Source of the DNA: Yponomeuta sedellus
Lineage: Eukaryota; Arthropoda; Insecta; Lepidoptera; Yponomeutidae
Direction: 5' to 3'
NCBI GenBank assembly: GCA_934045075.1
Contig: OW203725.1
Location: 23,475,714-23,539,713 of the forward strand
DNA length: 64,000 nucleotides
In this document: positions 9,726 through 21,114 of the stretch, piece after piece
Layout: each line of letters opens with the position of its first letter
Numbering within the stretch: position 1 is the stretch's first letter
Position numbers and translations under genes: made by a program
Notes under the pieces: model-generated
What the model was told of the DNA's origin: nothing
What the model saw: only the letters and a program-made list of their open reading frames with translations
Database searches by the model: none

Positions 9726-10129
9726 ATAAAAATAATGTCTTCCACACAACACTATCACTTCTCCTGGCCCTAGAGTCTAATACTTTCATAGTGTGACGGT
9801 GCAAACCTCTTAACACCATTTTTATTTCTTTTTCTACCTATCATTTTGAAATATTTAAATTACATGACACATTAATTATTTTTTTAGTAATGAAAGGATG
9901 GGGTGAGGGTGAAGTTTTTACGAGTATATTATTGCCAAAGAGGTCCTTATAGATTTAACCTGTGGAGGTTTGTTTTTAGAATTTTGAAAAATTTATGACG
10001 ATGAATGGTGTCAGAATTTTTTGGAAATAATTATAATGGTGTGAAAAGGTTAGCACCGTCACACTATGAAAGTATTAGACTCTAGGGCCAGGAGAAGTGA
10101 TAGTGTTGTGTGGAAGACATTATTTTTAT

Positions 10130-10374
10130 TAATAAATAAATATTAGTGGACATATTACACAGATCTCGTTAGCCCTATACAAAGTACAACTAAATGACTT
10201 GTGTTATAGGTGCTAACTCGACGGTAGATTTAATACAATAAATACATAGATAACAACCAAGACCCGAGACAAACTAGAAAAGTTCGTTTCCTAGTTTGAC
10301 TCGGCCGGGATCGAACCCGAGACCTTCGGTTTTACAGTCAGCGTGCCAAACCGCTGTGCCACCGAGGCCGATTA
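10130..10374 (-). repeat. SINE-C, right palindrome arm
   Basis: Exact inverted counterpart of 9482-9725 as part of the palindrome, not an independent insertion. Confidence 0.75.
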
Positions 10375-10998
10375 AAAAGAACAAGTGGTCACTTCATTGT
10401 TATTTTGTCACTGTATCTCGCGAATATTACTCACCGTCCCACTCAGTGCCTTACAAAACAAGTTCAACATTGCCCACGCGGTATTTTCCGCGAACAAAGC
10501 CAAGGCAGGCCCCCAACACGTTTCCAGGCTAGCGTAGACCTAGCCACCATTGGTGACCCCTATTTTTTGTTATGTTGTGTGAAACGGTGACTCACCTCTT
10601 TTGTCTCACGCAACGCACAGCAAGACGCACAGGTATTCGTCACACCCACTGCAGTGGAAGCGGGCTATGAAGTTGGGTGTTCACACGCGGTTTATTTTGC
10701 CGCTTGCGAGGCTAATTATGGGCGATTTCTGGGAATATTCTCCACGTACGTTTATTGACTAAGAATGTTCTTCGATCCGGAGAGTATTCTCGCAAATTTC
10801 TCATAGCTACCTGGTGTATTTGTTTGAAGTGTATTAGTATTTTACAGTGTAAACAAGTGTTTTAAAATCCATCGTATAAGAAATCCAGCTGTAGATTTTC
10901 TTGAAACTCTGTTGTGCAGGATCTTAATGTGACAACACGTAGCGCTATTTATTTTAATAGATTTTTAAATGAACGCAAATTATTACTACATTTACTTC

Positions 10999-11205
10999 GA
11001 CGACTTCTGTGGCGCAGCGGTAACGCATCTGCCTACCATGCGAGGGGTTTCGGGTTCGAACCCCGGCCGAAAAAAAACCCCAGGTCTGGGCTGTTTACAT
11101 GTTTTCGACGTCGCTGTTTCTGGTTCCCACGACACAGGGTATCCTAGTGTGGGGTCAGAAGCAATGTATGTGCTTGTATGTAAACGTTATGTTAGGTTAG
11201 TTCAA
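10999..11205 (+). repeat. SINE-B, right palindrome arm
   Basis: Exact inverted counterpart of 8650-8856. The 157-codon frame 10969-11442 that spans it is SINE plus RTE sequence, not a host protein. Confidence 0.75.
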
Positions 11206-11324
11206 GGTGGTGACGCACGGCAAGGTCGAAAACTTGAATTTTTAAATTTTTGCAGAGCAAACACATACACAGTCGTTACTACAAATAGTAAGAAAAATTC
11301 AACTACATTAATGTACCTAAATCC

Positions 11325-11450
11325 TCATCGAAGTGATGGTGATAGCGAAGCCGGCAGATGCTTGATGCGGCAAGCTGAAGACAGGGCGATATGGCTCTTA
11401 TTAGGGGAGGGCTATGTCCACCAGTGGACTAGTATAGCTTAAAGAAGAAG
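11325..11450 (+). mobile_element. RTE LINE 3' end, right palindrome arm
   Basis: GGCAGATGCTTGATGCGGCA and GGGAGGGCTATGTCCACCAG: RTE ORF2 C-terminus and 3' end; mirror of 8405-8530. Confidence 0.65.
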
Positions 11451-11579
11451 ACAGCGAAGCGGGTGAAATTATTTTTAGTAAATTAGTTCCGGTTTTCCCA
11501 TCACTCATTTACGTTTATTTACACTTGCACAAACACTCGTGTGCAAATGTAAATAAATGTTTTATCACTTGCACTTGTG

Positions 11580-11800
11580 AGCCTGAGGATGCCTCGTGTT
11601 AGAGGCGAAACGCGTCGCGTATTTCCTGTTCGTGGCTTGCTTCTGCTTGAAAAAGTGAGCGGGAGGGCGGTGCATTAACTAACCGCATGGTGCTTGTGGG
11701 ATTTTTGGCGGAATTTAGCAAAGTAATTTTGCTGGAAGAGAATTCTTCTTGCATCAAGCACGCCTTTGTACATTTACTCATAAGATAAGATAAGATAATT
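11580..11800 (+). mobile_element. LINE 3' region with (AAGAT)n tail
   Basis: GAGCCTGAGGATGCCTCGTG, GCATGGTGCTTGTGGGATTT and a GATAAGATAAGATAA tail. A minus-strand copy at 40070-40460 is split by another insertion. Confidence 0.5.
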
Positions 11801-12054
11801 TATTTCATCAAAATCAGAGTTACACAGCTATGGTACAATAACATATGTAGAGTACATTTTTCACATAAGGTTCTAGGGCTTACACTTAATAATGAATGCC
11901 TGATGTCTAAACTAGGCAGGGCCTGTTGTATAGAGCATCAGTGTTCCTTCTATATTTATATTATAAAAATTGACAATAGAGCAACATATTGTTATTCACT
12001 AGTTATTATGAAGTACCAAAAGGTAAATTTTATCTATTTGACTTATGATGTGAC

Positions 12055-12180
12055 ATAGATAGATAGATAGAGAACTCTTTATTGCACAACCAGAAAAATA
12101 TTACAACCATGATTCTTAAATCTAAGTAATGTTATACAATTGGCGGTCTTATCGCTAAGAGCATAGACATAGGTAAAACT
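12055..12180 (-). mobile_element. CR1-like LINE 3' tail
   Basis: (AGAT)n tail at left, then ACTCTTTATTGCACAACC and TGGCGGTCTTATCGCTAAGA. This microsatellite-tailed 3' UTR type is scattered through the window (13862, 28725, 39950, 48065, 57755, 58965, 63340). Confidence 0.5.
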
Positions 12181-12429
12181 TTAATTTTAATTATTATTAC
12201 ACTATAATATTTGAATCATTCTGCAGATAAGTACTTAAATTTAATGAAATTAGTATTCAATATATTTATTCTAGCATGCATGTGAAAAGTGTGAGTGTGA
12301 AAATTGTGTATCTGTGAAGTGTAGTGAGTGTGTGAAGGAAAAATGTAGTGTGTGATGAATGTAGAGTGATAATATTTTGTACCATTTATAAAGTATTGTA
12401 AATTCATTTAACTATTCCTAATGTAATAA

Positions 12430-13010
12430 GTGCGATAAAGAATTAAAATAAATAAATAACTTTTGACATTTTAATGCTATTATGGATTTCCGCAAAGCAA
12501 CGCCCGATTCCATACAGTGTTTAGTCTATCTATCTATCTCATGTATTTATTTCCATTGGTGGCGCCAATGAGCACTGAGTAGCGTCTTAAAATTTCACTT
12601 TGAAACCAACCACTTTTTTAGTCGGCTGTCGATAGACTACGGTCGGCGCACCCACGCGGCGAGGGAGTGACCGTTGGATGCTTCGGCGCACGTTCGACTG
12701 CTGTAATAGGATTGTAGGCTTTATAACAGCGTGAGAAAGATTATTTTAGTTTGCACGTAAAATTACGTTTCGCGGCCGTTTCTTTTTAAAGACACACAAT
12801 ATGGTAATTGTGTATTTATAAATAGATTTGCTCATCGTATCGTCATTCTGTAGGGTTAGTAAATTGATATCACATCATTGCAATTGGTCACACTAATACT
12901 AAATATACCCATACCTACGTAGATAATGCCAGCTTTGATCTAAGCCATCAGTTCAATATTACGTTGGTTATTGTTGATTATTTCCTCTCCCCATACATAA
13001 TTTAATTTAT
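12430..13010. other. mostly unassigned; GC-rich patch 12620-12800
   Basis: No repeat or exon is recognised. The patch around GACTACGGTCGGCGCACCCA stands out as GC-rich single-copy sequence between transposons, a candidate regulatory block only. Confidence 0.3.
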
Positions 13011-13016
13011 AAAATA

Positions 13017-13192
13017 CTAGCTGACCAAGCGAACTTCGTACCGCCTAACAGTCGATTTTTTATTTTTCTCTCCGGAACCATCCTCGCACTTCAAGGAATA
13101 CCCAAAAAAAAGAATTAAGGAAATCGGTTCAGCTGCTCTCGAGATTTGCGCTTACCAACACATTCGGGGATTAATTTTTATATTATAGGATA
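13017..13192 (-). mobile_element. Helitron-like H1 copy
   Basis: Starts CTAGCTGACCAAGCGAACTT and ends near TATATTATAGGATAG; contains TCGGTTCAGCTGCTCTCGAG. Abuts the inverted-repeat element at 13196. Confidence 0.5.
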
Positions 13193-13195
13193 GAT

Positions 13196-13444
13196 ACAGT
13201 CTATTTATTGTTACTTGTCCAATTTAGTAAACAAGATTCTACCCTTAAACTGTGACTTTTTAGTCCTAAACTGCCATATTTCCATAAATGAAGTAATCTG
13301 GAACATTCTTTTAGGTAACACGCTGCCAATTTTATAAACATAGTTCATGAATTTGCGGGAAAATTTCTAGTTTAGGCATCTAATCTCAATTTTAAGGTTA
13401 TAATCTTGTTTACTAAATTGGACAAGTAAGAATAAATAGACCGT
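13196..13444. mobile_element. MITE-like element with 54-bp inverted repeats
   Basis: 13196-13249 pairs with 13391-13444 (constant sum 26640): TTACTTGTCCAATTTAGTAA in the left arm is mirrored in the right with few mismatches. About 250 bp, non-coding, flanked by (GATA)-like tracts. Confidence 0.7.
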
Positions 13445-13861
13445 AAAGTGTTCTTTATCTATCCATCTATCTAATTTATTTCTTGTCTCCGTTACCTTTA
13501 GTAATGAGGTTGCCATTGTACAATATTTTTATAAAATTACTGTGTACAATAAAGAATATTTTATCTATCTGTCTATCCACTAGATATTTTATCTATCTAT
13601 AATATACGAGTATTACATATTATATATTGTTGATCTTGGCTTTTTGTCGCGTACTATAAGACCCACCTGTCTCGATCTGTACACATTTGTTGCCAAGAAC
13701 AGTTTCTGTTCGATTATTACGAAATTGTTTCGGACATGCAGTGACGCAGTGGCGCAACGTGGCCAAAATGGCCGAGTTCGTGAAGTCGTAATGCTCTGAT
13801 GACACGCTACTGTTGGATAATCTTCGTCGTACGGTGGCCTGCATACGTAGTAGGTATATCA

Positions 13862-14240
13862 GATTAGATTAGAACTCTTTAATGTACACACAACAAAACA
13901 AAATACATCAAAAGGCTTAAGTACCTAAGTACAGTCCTCAGATCATAGAGGATCTAAGGTACAGTCTGTTACCTTTTAGAATATACCTCGGGTACTATCG
14001 GATGGAATCGGATTTTTCAATAAGGTGAGGTTTATTCTGTATTGTTATTTATAACTTTACATAACTTTTCAAAATAGTTAAGAAAAGTTTTATACAGAGC
14101 AGGAAGTAGTATTACACTCGTGTGGTTTCAGCGAAAACCGAAGCCTACTCCAGAGCCCGCGGTATATTCTAAAAGCTAACATACTATATTGCCGTGCACA
14201 ATTGGCGGTCTTATCGCTAAAAGTGATGTCTTCCAGACAA
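13862..14240 (-). mobile_element. CR1-like LINE 3' tail(s)
   Basis: AGATTAGATTAGAACTCTTT at left and TGGCGGTCTTATCGCTAAAA near 14201, with CAGAGCCCGCGGTATATTCT between. Possibly two overlapping fragments. Confidence 0.45.
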
Positions 14241-14345
14241 CCTTGGGACGGATAGAACTGAAAGATGAAGAGAGTAGGTAGGTGTACATGAAGTATATTG
14301 GAAGAATATGTGCATAAAATCACTTACAACTAATATTCATATATC

Positions 14346-14521
14346 TTCTATTCTATATAAAAATGAATCGCTGTAAGCGCAAATCTCGAGAGCAGCTGAA
14401 CCGATCTCGTTAATTCTTCATTTAGAATATTCCTTGAAGTACGAAGATGGTTGTTACGGAGGGAAAAATAAAAAAAATAAAGAATTGACTGTTAGGCGGT
14501 ACGAAGTTCGCTGAGTCAGCT
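14346..14521 (+). mobile_element. Helitron-like H1 copy
   Basis: 5' TCTATATAAAAATGAATCGC, internal CTCGAGAGCAGCTGAACCGA, 3' GTTCGCTGAGTCAGCTGG; the terminal CTAG is mutated to CTGG. Confidence 0.5.
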
Positions 14522-14569
14522 GGTATTTAATAAAATATAAACTATATAAGTAGAGAAGATGTGAAAAGA

Positions 14570-14765
14570 ATATTCTTTATTGTACACTGGAAAACCAACA
14601 AATACATAATAATTAATTTTATTAATTTTGTGATAAAAATGTTATTTGTCAACAATGTGTTAAACCTAATTGATAATAATAAAACTTTTTAACTTTTTTT
14701 AACTTTAACTTTAATTACAAATGTGCATAGTATAATTGGGGACCTTATAAAATAACAATTCGTCG
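14570..14765 (-). mobile_element. LINE-tail-like AT-rich fragment
   Basis: ATTCTTTATTGTACACTGGA at 14570 and TATAATTGGGGACCTTATA near 14730 resemble the CR1-like tail family; heavily decayed. Confidence 0.35.
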
Positions 14766-14766
14766 T

Positions 14767-15003
14767 CAGGCTATACTAGTCCACTGCTGGACATAGCCCT
14801 CCCCTAATGAGCGCCACGCTGTGCTATCATAGAGGGTAGTGACCATATTCCCCACGCTGGGCATGCGGGTTGGGGATCGCAGTTCGGTGAAATTATACTG
14901 CAGGGGGCGCTGCTGCCCACCCCCCGGTTTGTGTCCCTTAGTCGCCTTTTACGACACCCGCGGGAAGAATTCGGTTAGTGCTATTCTCTAGGCCGACACC
15001 ACA
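14767..15003 (-). mobile_element. internally deleted RTE-type element
   Basis: RTE 3' end (CTATACTAGTCCACTGCTGG) is joined to an RTE 5' leader (GACACCCGCGGGAAGAATTC, then CTAGGCCGACACCACAC), missing the ORF. Same structure at 38100-38340 and, plus strand, 40888-41165: a non-autonomous family. Confidence 0.6.
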
Positions 15004-16037
15004 CAGTGAAGTTATAACAATTGTTAAAAGCAATTTCTTCCAGACAACCTGACGATGGAAAGTTGCTGAACGAAATTAGAAAGACGGATAGCCAGTGCAA
15101 ATTTGAATATTGATACATACTTAAACTTAATAATATACTTACATACCTTTACTTAAATAAACATATCATTAAACATACATTAAAGGTACAAAATTAGTTC
15201 CACGCGTAACCGCTAGAGGCCACTGTTTTGTAACTCTACATCGCGCAAAAGAGATGTTTTCCGTGCCCCTCATAGAGTTCAATCAGCCTAGTCAATGTTA
15301 CTCTGGTTTAGGAGTGGGTCGTTGTCCGATTTTTCGACGACGAAACGCAACCGTTTTTTCTGGAACGAAAACAGGTCCTCGAAACGGTTCTCGTTCGCAA
15401 CTGGTTTCATTATATGCGAACGAGCAAGGCGCAGAGGACGGTCAAACGAGTGCGAACGAGACGAAATCACGAAACATCAGAAATATAAGTTGTTTTACAC
15501 GATATTCGACTGTATTCTCATAGACATAAAGATTACTTTATTGTATCACAGACCAAAACGAACGGAACGAGCAAGGAGCCGACGACGACGTCGCAATGAT
15601 CTCATTACGTTTTAGGCTCTATTCATATAGCACTAAAGGACATATCCGCGTCAAACAATCTAAGGACTGGTCTCGCGACGAACAAACGCTGGCACTGCTT
15701 AAGAGTCTCTGGCACTGCTTTATAATGAAAAGTAAAACGGTCCTATCGTCGCGGAACACAAAACGGTCTTATAAAACGGTTCGTCTTTGCAACGATCACG
15801 CCTACTCTGGTTTCCCTTCAATACGTATAAATCTTTCGCCTTTTACTAAAGATTTCCGTGGAGGGGAACACTCAAATGAGTCTAATACAATTTTTAATAG
15901 TTCAACTTCGGTTGGATTCTTATTAAGCTAAATGTATATGTTCTCTCTCACTCAATCGGATCGTAATCCAAGAATTCATAAACTCTTTCAGTCGCATAGT
16001 GTTCCAAGAATTCATTCGTATATAAAAAAATACACAC

Positions 16038-16112
16038 AACACAATCACATGTCCTGGTTCCAAACTAGGATACCTTTTACTATGGTAACCATGCAAGGAC
16101 GTCATAAACATG
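16038..16112 (-). repeat. SINE-B-like fragment
   Basis: CACATGTCCTGGTTCCAAAC, AGGATACC and GGTAACCATG resemble the SINE-B body; diverged. Confidence 0.35.
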
Positions 16113-16501
16113 GAAATACATCAGATATTTTTTATCGGTTACTGTCTGGAAGTTTTAGTAATGGAAACGCCAATTGCACTTGTTAAAGTTTTTATGTGTT
16201 AATGTAATATCCTGGTGCACAAATAATATTTCCCTTTCGGCCGTCATGGCAACTAAACTTCGCAACCGGTTGTGAAAAAGGAATTTTTATTCTTTGTCGG
16301 CAACTAGTTGCGAACAAAGAATTTTTTTTCTTTATCCGCAACTAGTTGCCAACAAAGAATACTTTATCCTCCATGGCAACTGAGTTTCTCAAACAGTTGT
16401 GTAAAAGGATTTTATATTCTTTCTTGGCAACTGGTTGTTACAGAAGTAATAGGAAGTTTTATTCATTCGTTGACAATCTTTGCGGTCAATCCGTATATCG
16501 T

Positions 16502-16590
16502 TATCAACCCTTGTATGTCCCCACTGCTGGGGCACGGGTCTCCTCCTGCATCGCAGGAAGGCCATACTCCACCACGGGGGCCAAGATCCG
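16502..16590 (-). repeat. 5S-SINE 3' fragment
   Basis: TATCAACCCTTGTATGTCCC through ACTCCACCACGGGGGCCAAG, then truncated; inside the large inverted-repeat element. Confidence 0.7.
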
Positions 16591-16609
16591 TATATAAATC
16601 CTAGTAACT

Positions 16610-16760
16610 ATTATTAATACTTTAATGCACCATAAAATTGTACAATGCGGCGAACTTAATGCCATAAGCATCTTCTACCAGACAACCGCAGGAGTTACAA
16701 CGAGAACATGGCAGGCGTGCAAAAAAAAAAGGAAAAGAAAACCTTCCACATTAATTATAT
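16610..16760 (-). mobile_element. CR1-like LINE tail fragment
   Basis: GCGAACTTAATGCCATAAGC and CTTCTACCAGACAACCGCAG, also seen at 21040-21100 in diverged form. Confidence 0.4.
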
Positions 16761-17849
16761 ACTTACACATATAATTCACTAAACATATATACTAAAATAA
16801 TAGTATATAAATATATATATAGTTCTAGAATTACTGGCCAGGGTTATCTTTAAATAAACTTATAGATCAGTGTTTGTTAATATTATTGTATTAGATGAGG
16901 ACTACATTAGGTACTACAAGGTTGCGTAAAAAGAAAATAGATTCTTCTACTGCAACTAGAGTTTTTGAAAAATTCTTTGTTAGCAACTAGTTGCGTATAA
17001 AGAAAAAAAATTTTTTATTCGCAACTAGTACAACAACCGACAAAGAATAAAAATTCCTTTTTCACAATCGGTTGCGAAGTTTAGTTGCCATGGCGGCCGA
17101 AAGGAATATTTCATCTATTTATATTAATGAGTTATTACTTATCGTCTCATTAAAAACTCGTAAATTAAATTAAGAGTTACCATACAATTTTATGATACAT
17201 TGTTAGAATTATAATTAAGATAAATTGTAAAGAAATACTAAGAAGCCAAATAGTTATGTATTATATATAACATCAAAATCTTAAAATATAAAAGTGAAAG
17301 AGAAAAACATTAATTACTTTTATAACACAAATAAACAAAACACCAAAATAAAACAAGAATATGAAGAGCAAAAAAACAAAGATATTGGAAATACAATAGT
17401 GCAAACGCAAGTGCAACAAAAGAAAAGTGCAGCCTGTTGGCCCCTCCGTATATAACAGGAAATCTAAACAACAAAATAATGTAGGTCAGTCAGTATCGAT
17501 TAGACCACTTTTCATTTATTTATCACGAATGAATTCTTGGAATACTATGAGACTGAGGACGTTTTATGTTAGAGTACAAGTACATACAGATTTAGCTTCA
17601 TAGAAATCCAACCGAAGTTGGACTATTAAAAATTGTATTAGACTCATTTGAGTGTTCCCCTCCACGGAAATCTTTAGTAAAAGGCGAAAGATTTATACGT
17701 ATTGAAGGGAAACCAGAGTAACTTTCATTAGGCTGATCGAACTATATAAGGGGCACGGAAAACATCTCTTTTGCGCGATGTAGAGTTACCAAACAGTGGC
17801 ATCTAGCGGTTACGCGTGGAACTAATTTTGTACCTGTAAAAAGGTCAAA

Positions 17850-18420
17850 CTTGTCTAAAAAAAATATTTAAGTATATTGTACCCACTCAACTCACACATC
17901 TAATTAATACAGTTACCTACATGTAATTTTATCATAATATTTTACTTCGGTGTGTAACTGCCATCTGTCGTATTTATTATAAACTGTAAGTAGTCGTACT
18001 AGGTACATCACTGGCCCGAGCAATCGCTGCAAGCGCTTAGCAACATAATGAAATTGGTTACAGCGCAGTACAAGTAGTTGAATAGAGATGGCGCTGGTAA
18101 TATTGAAATTGGATTTCACCTGTGCCATGACTGTGCAAGGAATACTACAATTATTTAACGTGAAGTCGGGTGATTTTCATATATTTAATATATATAATAA
18201 TACATATTTTTAAATTCTTTGTTAACTAAAATGTTAACTGTTTGGCTGTACATTAATAATCACAAAATGTTATTCTAGTTATAAGCTTTGATGATCTCAT
18301 TTGATGATCCCTCGGTAGCTGACTTGCACCTGTCCGGTTTGTGGAAATAGTAATGATTTTTTAAATGGGATTCCAAGATTGTATTTTCATAGTTGTGTAC
18401 GTGATTATTTGTGATTAATA
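17850..18420. other. intergenic, nothing recognised
   Basis: AT-rich; contains AGATGGCGCTGG at 18086 but no identifiable gene or repeat boundary. Confidence 0.35.
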
Positions 18421-18424
18421 ATAA

Positions 18425-18625
18425 TAAATAAATAAATATTCATGGACATATTACACAGATCTCGTTAGCCCTATACTAAGTACAACTAAATGACTTGTGT
18501 TAGAGGTGCTAACTCGGCGATAGTTTTAATACTATACATACATAGATAACATCCAAGACCCAGTTTGACCCGGCCGGGGATCGAACCCGAGACCTTTTGT
18601 TTTACAGTCAGCGTGCCAACGCGGT
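18425..18625 (-). repeat. SINE-C, diverged
   Basis: TATTCATGGACATATTACAC at left, ATCTCGTTAGCCC, and B-box GGGATCGAACCCGAGACC; the A-box end is truncated at about 18625. Confidence 0.7.
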
Positions 18626-18797
18626 CGTCGAGACGAGATTCAACATATACATTTTTTCATAAACATAGGTACTTATGTATTTCTAATAAGCTGAAAAGAC
18701 TTCCAGCTCCTGTATATTTTATTGGAATGATATTATGTTTCATTTTAGATAAAATTAGATATTGAACGAATTATTGATCAATCCTCCCCCTTACTGT

Positions 18798-18899
18798 CCT
18801 CCATCAACCCGGACTTCGGCCCCGTGGAGTATGGCCAAACTTTCCTGCGATGCAGGAAAAGACCCGTGCCCCATCAGTGGGGACAGACAAAAGTTGATA
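18798..18899 (+). repeat. 5S-SINE 3' fragment
   Basis: CCTCCATCAACCCGGACTTC to GGGGACAGACAAAAGTTGAT; 5' truncated. Confidence 0.65.
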
Positions 18900-19084
18900 T
18901 CAAAGCATAAATCAACAACAACTATGACACGATATTACTTGGTAAATTTCATAGATCTAGGTCAACGGAAAGTACCCTATAAATTTTGATTCTCTTGAAT
19001 ACAAAATATAGATTTTTGCGGTATCAACGGCCGTATATTTTATAATTTAGAAGTTTCATGTTTTCATGGCAGTTTCAGGGACTA

Positions 19085-19230
19085 TACATTGTTTTAATAT
19101 ATTGTTTTAATTTCATTGCGATACCTCCGAGCGTTCTCAAGATAAAAAAAGGTTTTGACAGACAGACAACAAAGTGATCCTATATGGGTTCCGTGTTTTC
19201 CGGTACGGAACCCTAATTACGTTCCACTCT
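19085..19230 (+). repeat. dispersed repeat with GGTTCCGTG...GGTACGGAACC motif
   Basis: GACAGACAGACAACAAAGTG and TATGGGTTCCGTGTTTTCCG then GGTACGGAACCCTAATTA; the end is an inverted GGTTCCGT/ACGGAACC pair common in lepidopteran repeats. Related scrap at 63275-63305. Confidence 0.45.
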
Positions 19231-19428
19231 CAAGCTACCAAATGCGGAAGCACACAAAAGTGGGCGCGCCCGTTGAAGTCTTTTCCACTTTATTTGCTAC
19301 GCCGTAGCCCGTAGCAGGGCGTAGGGACACCCGGACGGAAGCTGATTAACGCTTGCTACGCCCGTAGCCCGTAGCAGGGTTTAGGGTTGTGAGAAGTAGT
19401 TTGTATTCTATTGTAGTATTCTAATACA

Positions 19429-19653
19429 AACCTAACTGCAAAGTAGGTAGTCGGGGCTGTAAGTAATGCAATTTGCTTAAGTCAGATGTCGCTGCCTGTA
19501 CGTAATACAGATAATATTGTAAAGAGGTTCGAAATTTCACTGATGCCGTGAGTCGCCCATTGGCTCAATTGGTAGAGCGCTGGTACGGATAGCCAGAGGT
19601 TGCGGGTTCGAATCCCGGCATGGGTGAAATTTTTAGCCTCTAAATAGGTTTTT
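19429..19653 (+). repeat. SINE-A, near full length
   Basis: Leader AACCTAACTGCAAAGTAGGT, GTAATACAGATAATATTG, A-box TTGGCTCAATTGGTAGAGCG, B-box GGTTCGAATCCCGGCATGGG, tail AGCCTCTAAATAGG. Differs from the 2205 type by a GAGAGCG/TAGAGCG exchange. Confidence 0.75.
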
Positions 19654-19684
19654 AAGGTTGTGAGAAGGTTAGAGGAAGATCACT

Positions 19685-20060
19685 ATTATATTTTTATTGA
19701 AATGCAATGAAATCAATTTATTTCAACGTAAAGAATTTACATTCTGTTTGCTGAATGTCAATGTACAATGTGAAAGGTAAGCCACTGCCTTATTGGAGGG
19801 TAGTCGAGAAAAAGGCAGCGGGAAAAAAACTTCACTCTGACCATCTTTTTTCAAGCCACCTTAAGCCAAATACATCAGTTGCCACCTATACGTATACCGA
19901 ATAAGATTTCATAATTGCCATTAAAAACTTTAAATGCCAAAGCATTAGATGATGTCTTACAAAAGTAGGGAAGACATAAGTGCTGCGGCCAGGCACACGA
20001 ACAGCACTCGTTCACAGGCATAACGCAGTGGTCAGCCATCATCAGTCTCAACCATTTTGG
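19685..20060 (-). mobile_element. LINE 3' fragment (pair of 37700 copy)
   Basis: TTTCAACGTAAAGAATTTAC, GCAGCGGGAAAAAAACTTCA and ACAAAAGTAGGGAAGACATA recur at 37730-37890 and 38450-38500; tail of (AAATG)-like repeats at left. Confidence 0.5.
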
Positions 20061-20149
20061 AGGGAGATAGATGACGCGGCCACCACACCACCATTTGAAT
20101 AACCTTTAGCAAACCTGCAGTTACGTTTTTATCAGTTATTAAATCCGCA

Positions 20150-20425
20150 GCCCAAGACATAAGGGAACGCAAATAGGGTTGGCTGGGACACACCCTTAGA
20201 AGACCCGATCACCACATTCCGATGTTGGCTTGACTGGAAACCCGCCGGAGGCTCACGACGACCGGGAGTACCATCTCAGACGTGGAAGGGATCCGTTCTC
20301 TCTGAGACGAAGCAGAAGGGAAAAACTTGACTGGAGCTACCATCCCTAGCCATGAGCAGACTAATGGAAAGCCCTTGTGTCAGCCCCAGACTTTAGGGAG
20401 GAGTAAAGGGACCAAAGAAAAAGAA
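20150..20425 (+). mobile_element. unidentified retroelement 3' end
   Basis: GGCTGGGACACACCCTTAGA, ACCATCTCAGACGTGGAAGG and an AAAGAAAAAGAAGAAG tail; looks like a LINE/SINE 3' UTR but I cannot assign it. Confidence 0.35.
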
Positions 20426-20589
20426 GAAGATTTTTATTGCATTTAAACATGTAGCATATAGCATACTCAACAGGTATAGCTAAGAAAGTAAAATCGTACA
20501 AAACAAGGCTTGATAACTTTAAACTTAGTTCGTTGAATCAGAGGTACGACCTATTAGACATCTCATTCACATACAAACTTAAGTAACAA

Positions 20590-21035
20590 AATCAATTGCC
20601 CTACCTTACTAAATTTAATCTGAGAGTTCCCCATAATTATCCCCGTAAACCTGTCACACTTTTTTCTCCTTCCCTCCGCAAGACTGTACTCGGCGCCAAC
20701 TCCACCGTTCCCAGGTTATGCAAAGTGCTCAATCACTTTAGCAATACATTTGACGTATTTTCAGACAGTATATTTAAAATTAAAAGAATTGTGCAGACTG
20801 ACGGAAATAGCAAGCCTTAACATGATTATGTACATATAATTATTTTAAGTTAATATTTTAAGCCGCTTCTATTTGTAAAAGGCACTTATTATTTGCATGT
20901 CGTGATAACTCGTAAGTAGCTTGTGTATTTAGACTTAAGTTGTGTCATATCTCCAATTGAATGTACAATTGAATGTACCGATATACAAGCTGTGAGTAAT
21001 CCAAATAAACAGAATAAAAATTAAAAATAAAACTA
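20590..21035 (+). pseudogene. CR1/Jockey-like LINE ORF2 C-terminus and 3' UTR
   Basis: The 74-codon frame has RVPHNYPRKPVTLFSPSLRK and VPRLCKVLNHFS, the C-terminal pattern of Jockey/CR1-like ORF2 proteins, stops at 20820, then a 3' UTR ends in an (AAATAAA)-like tail near 21030. RT domain missing: 5' truncated. Confidence 0.6.
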
Positions 21036-21114
21036 AACAGGCAATACAACGGGATTAATGCCATAAGCATTTTCCACCAGTCAACGGCGGGAGACTGAAA
21101 GAGTTAAGAGCTTT

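Larger units (their letters stand above)
8349..11506. repeat. 3.16-kb near-perfect palindrome
   Basis: Arm 8349-9802 is the reverse complement of 10053-11506: coordinates pair with constant sum 19855 across the whole length (for example mirrored frames 8413-8886/10969-11442 and 9265-9450/10405-10590), so there are no indels, and spot checks (9001-9060 against 10795-10854) are identical. The 250-bp spacer 9803-10052 is only palindromic for its outer 25 bp, then unrelated. Each arm contains an RTE 3' end, a SINE-B and a SINE-C. Either a very recent inverted duplication or an assembly fold-back. Confidence 0.9.
15184..17835. mobile_element. large terminal-inverted-repeat element with nested insertions
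   Basis: Termini AGGTACAAAATTAGTTCCAC (15184) and its reverse complement ending at 17835 continue as matching arms through ATCGCGCAAAAGAGATGT, GATTTCCGTGGAGGGGAACA and GCAACTAGTTGC repeats (16297, 16340, 17000). The left arm has an extra segment of about 480 bp (15310-15795) bounded by TACTCTGGTTT on both sides. Middle holds SINE and LINE scraps. No transposase frame recognised; superfamily unknown. Confidence 0.65.

Noticed and set aside
8413..11442. Mirrored 157-codon frames in the palindrome
   Set aside because: Composed of SINE-B sequence and an RTE C-terminus; present twice only because the arms are inverted copies.
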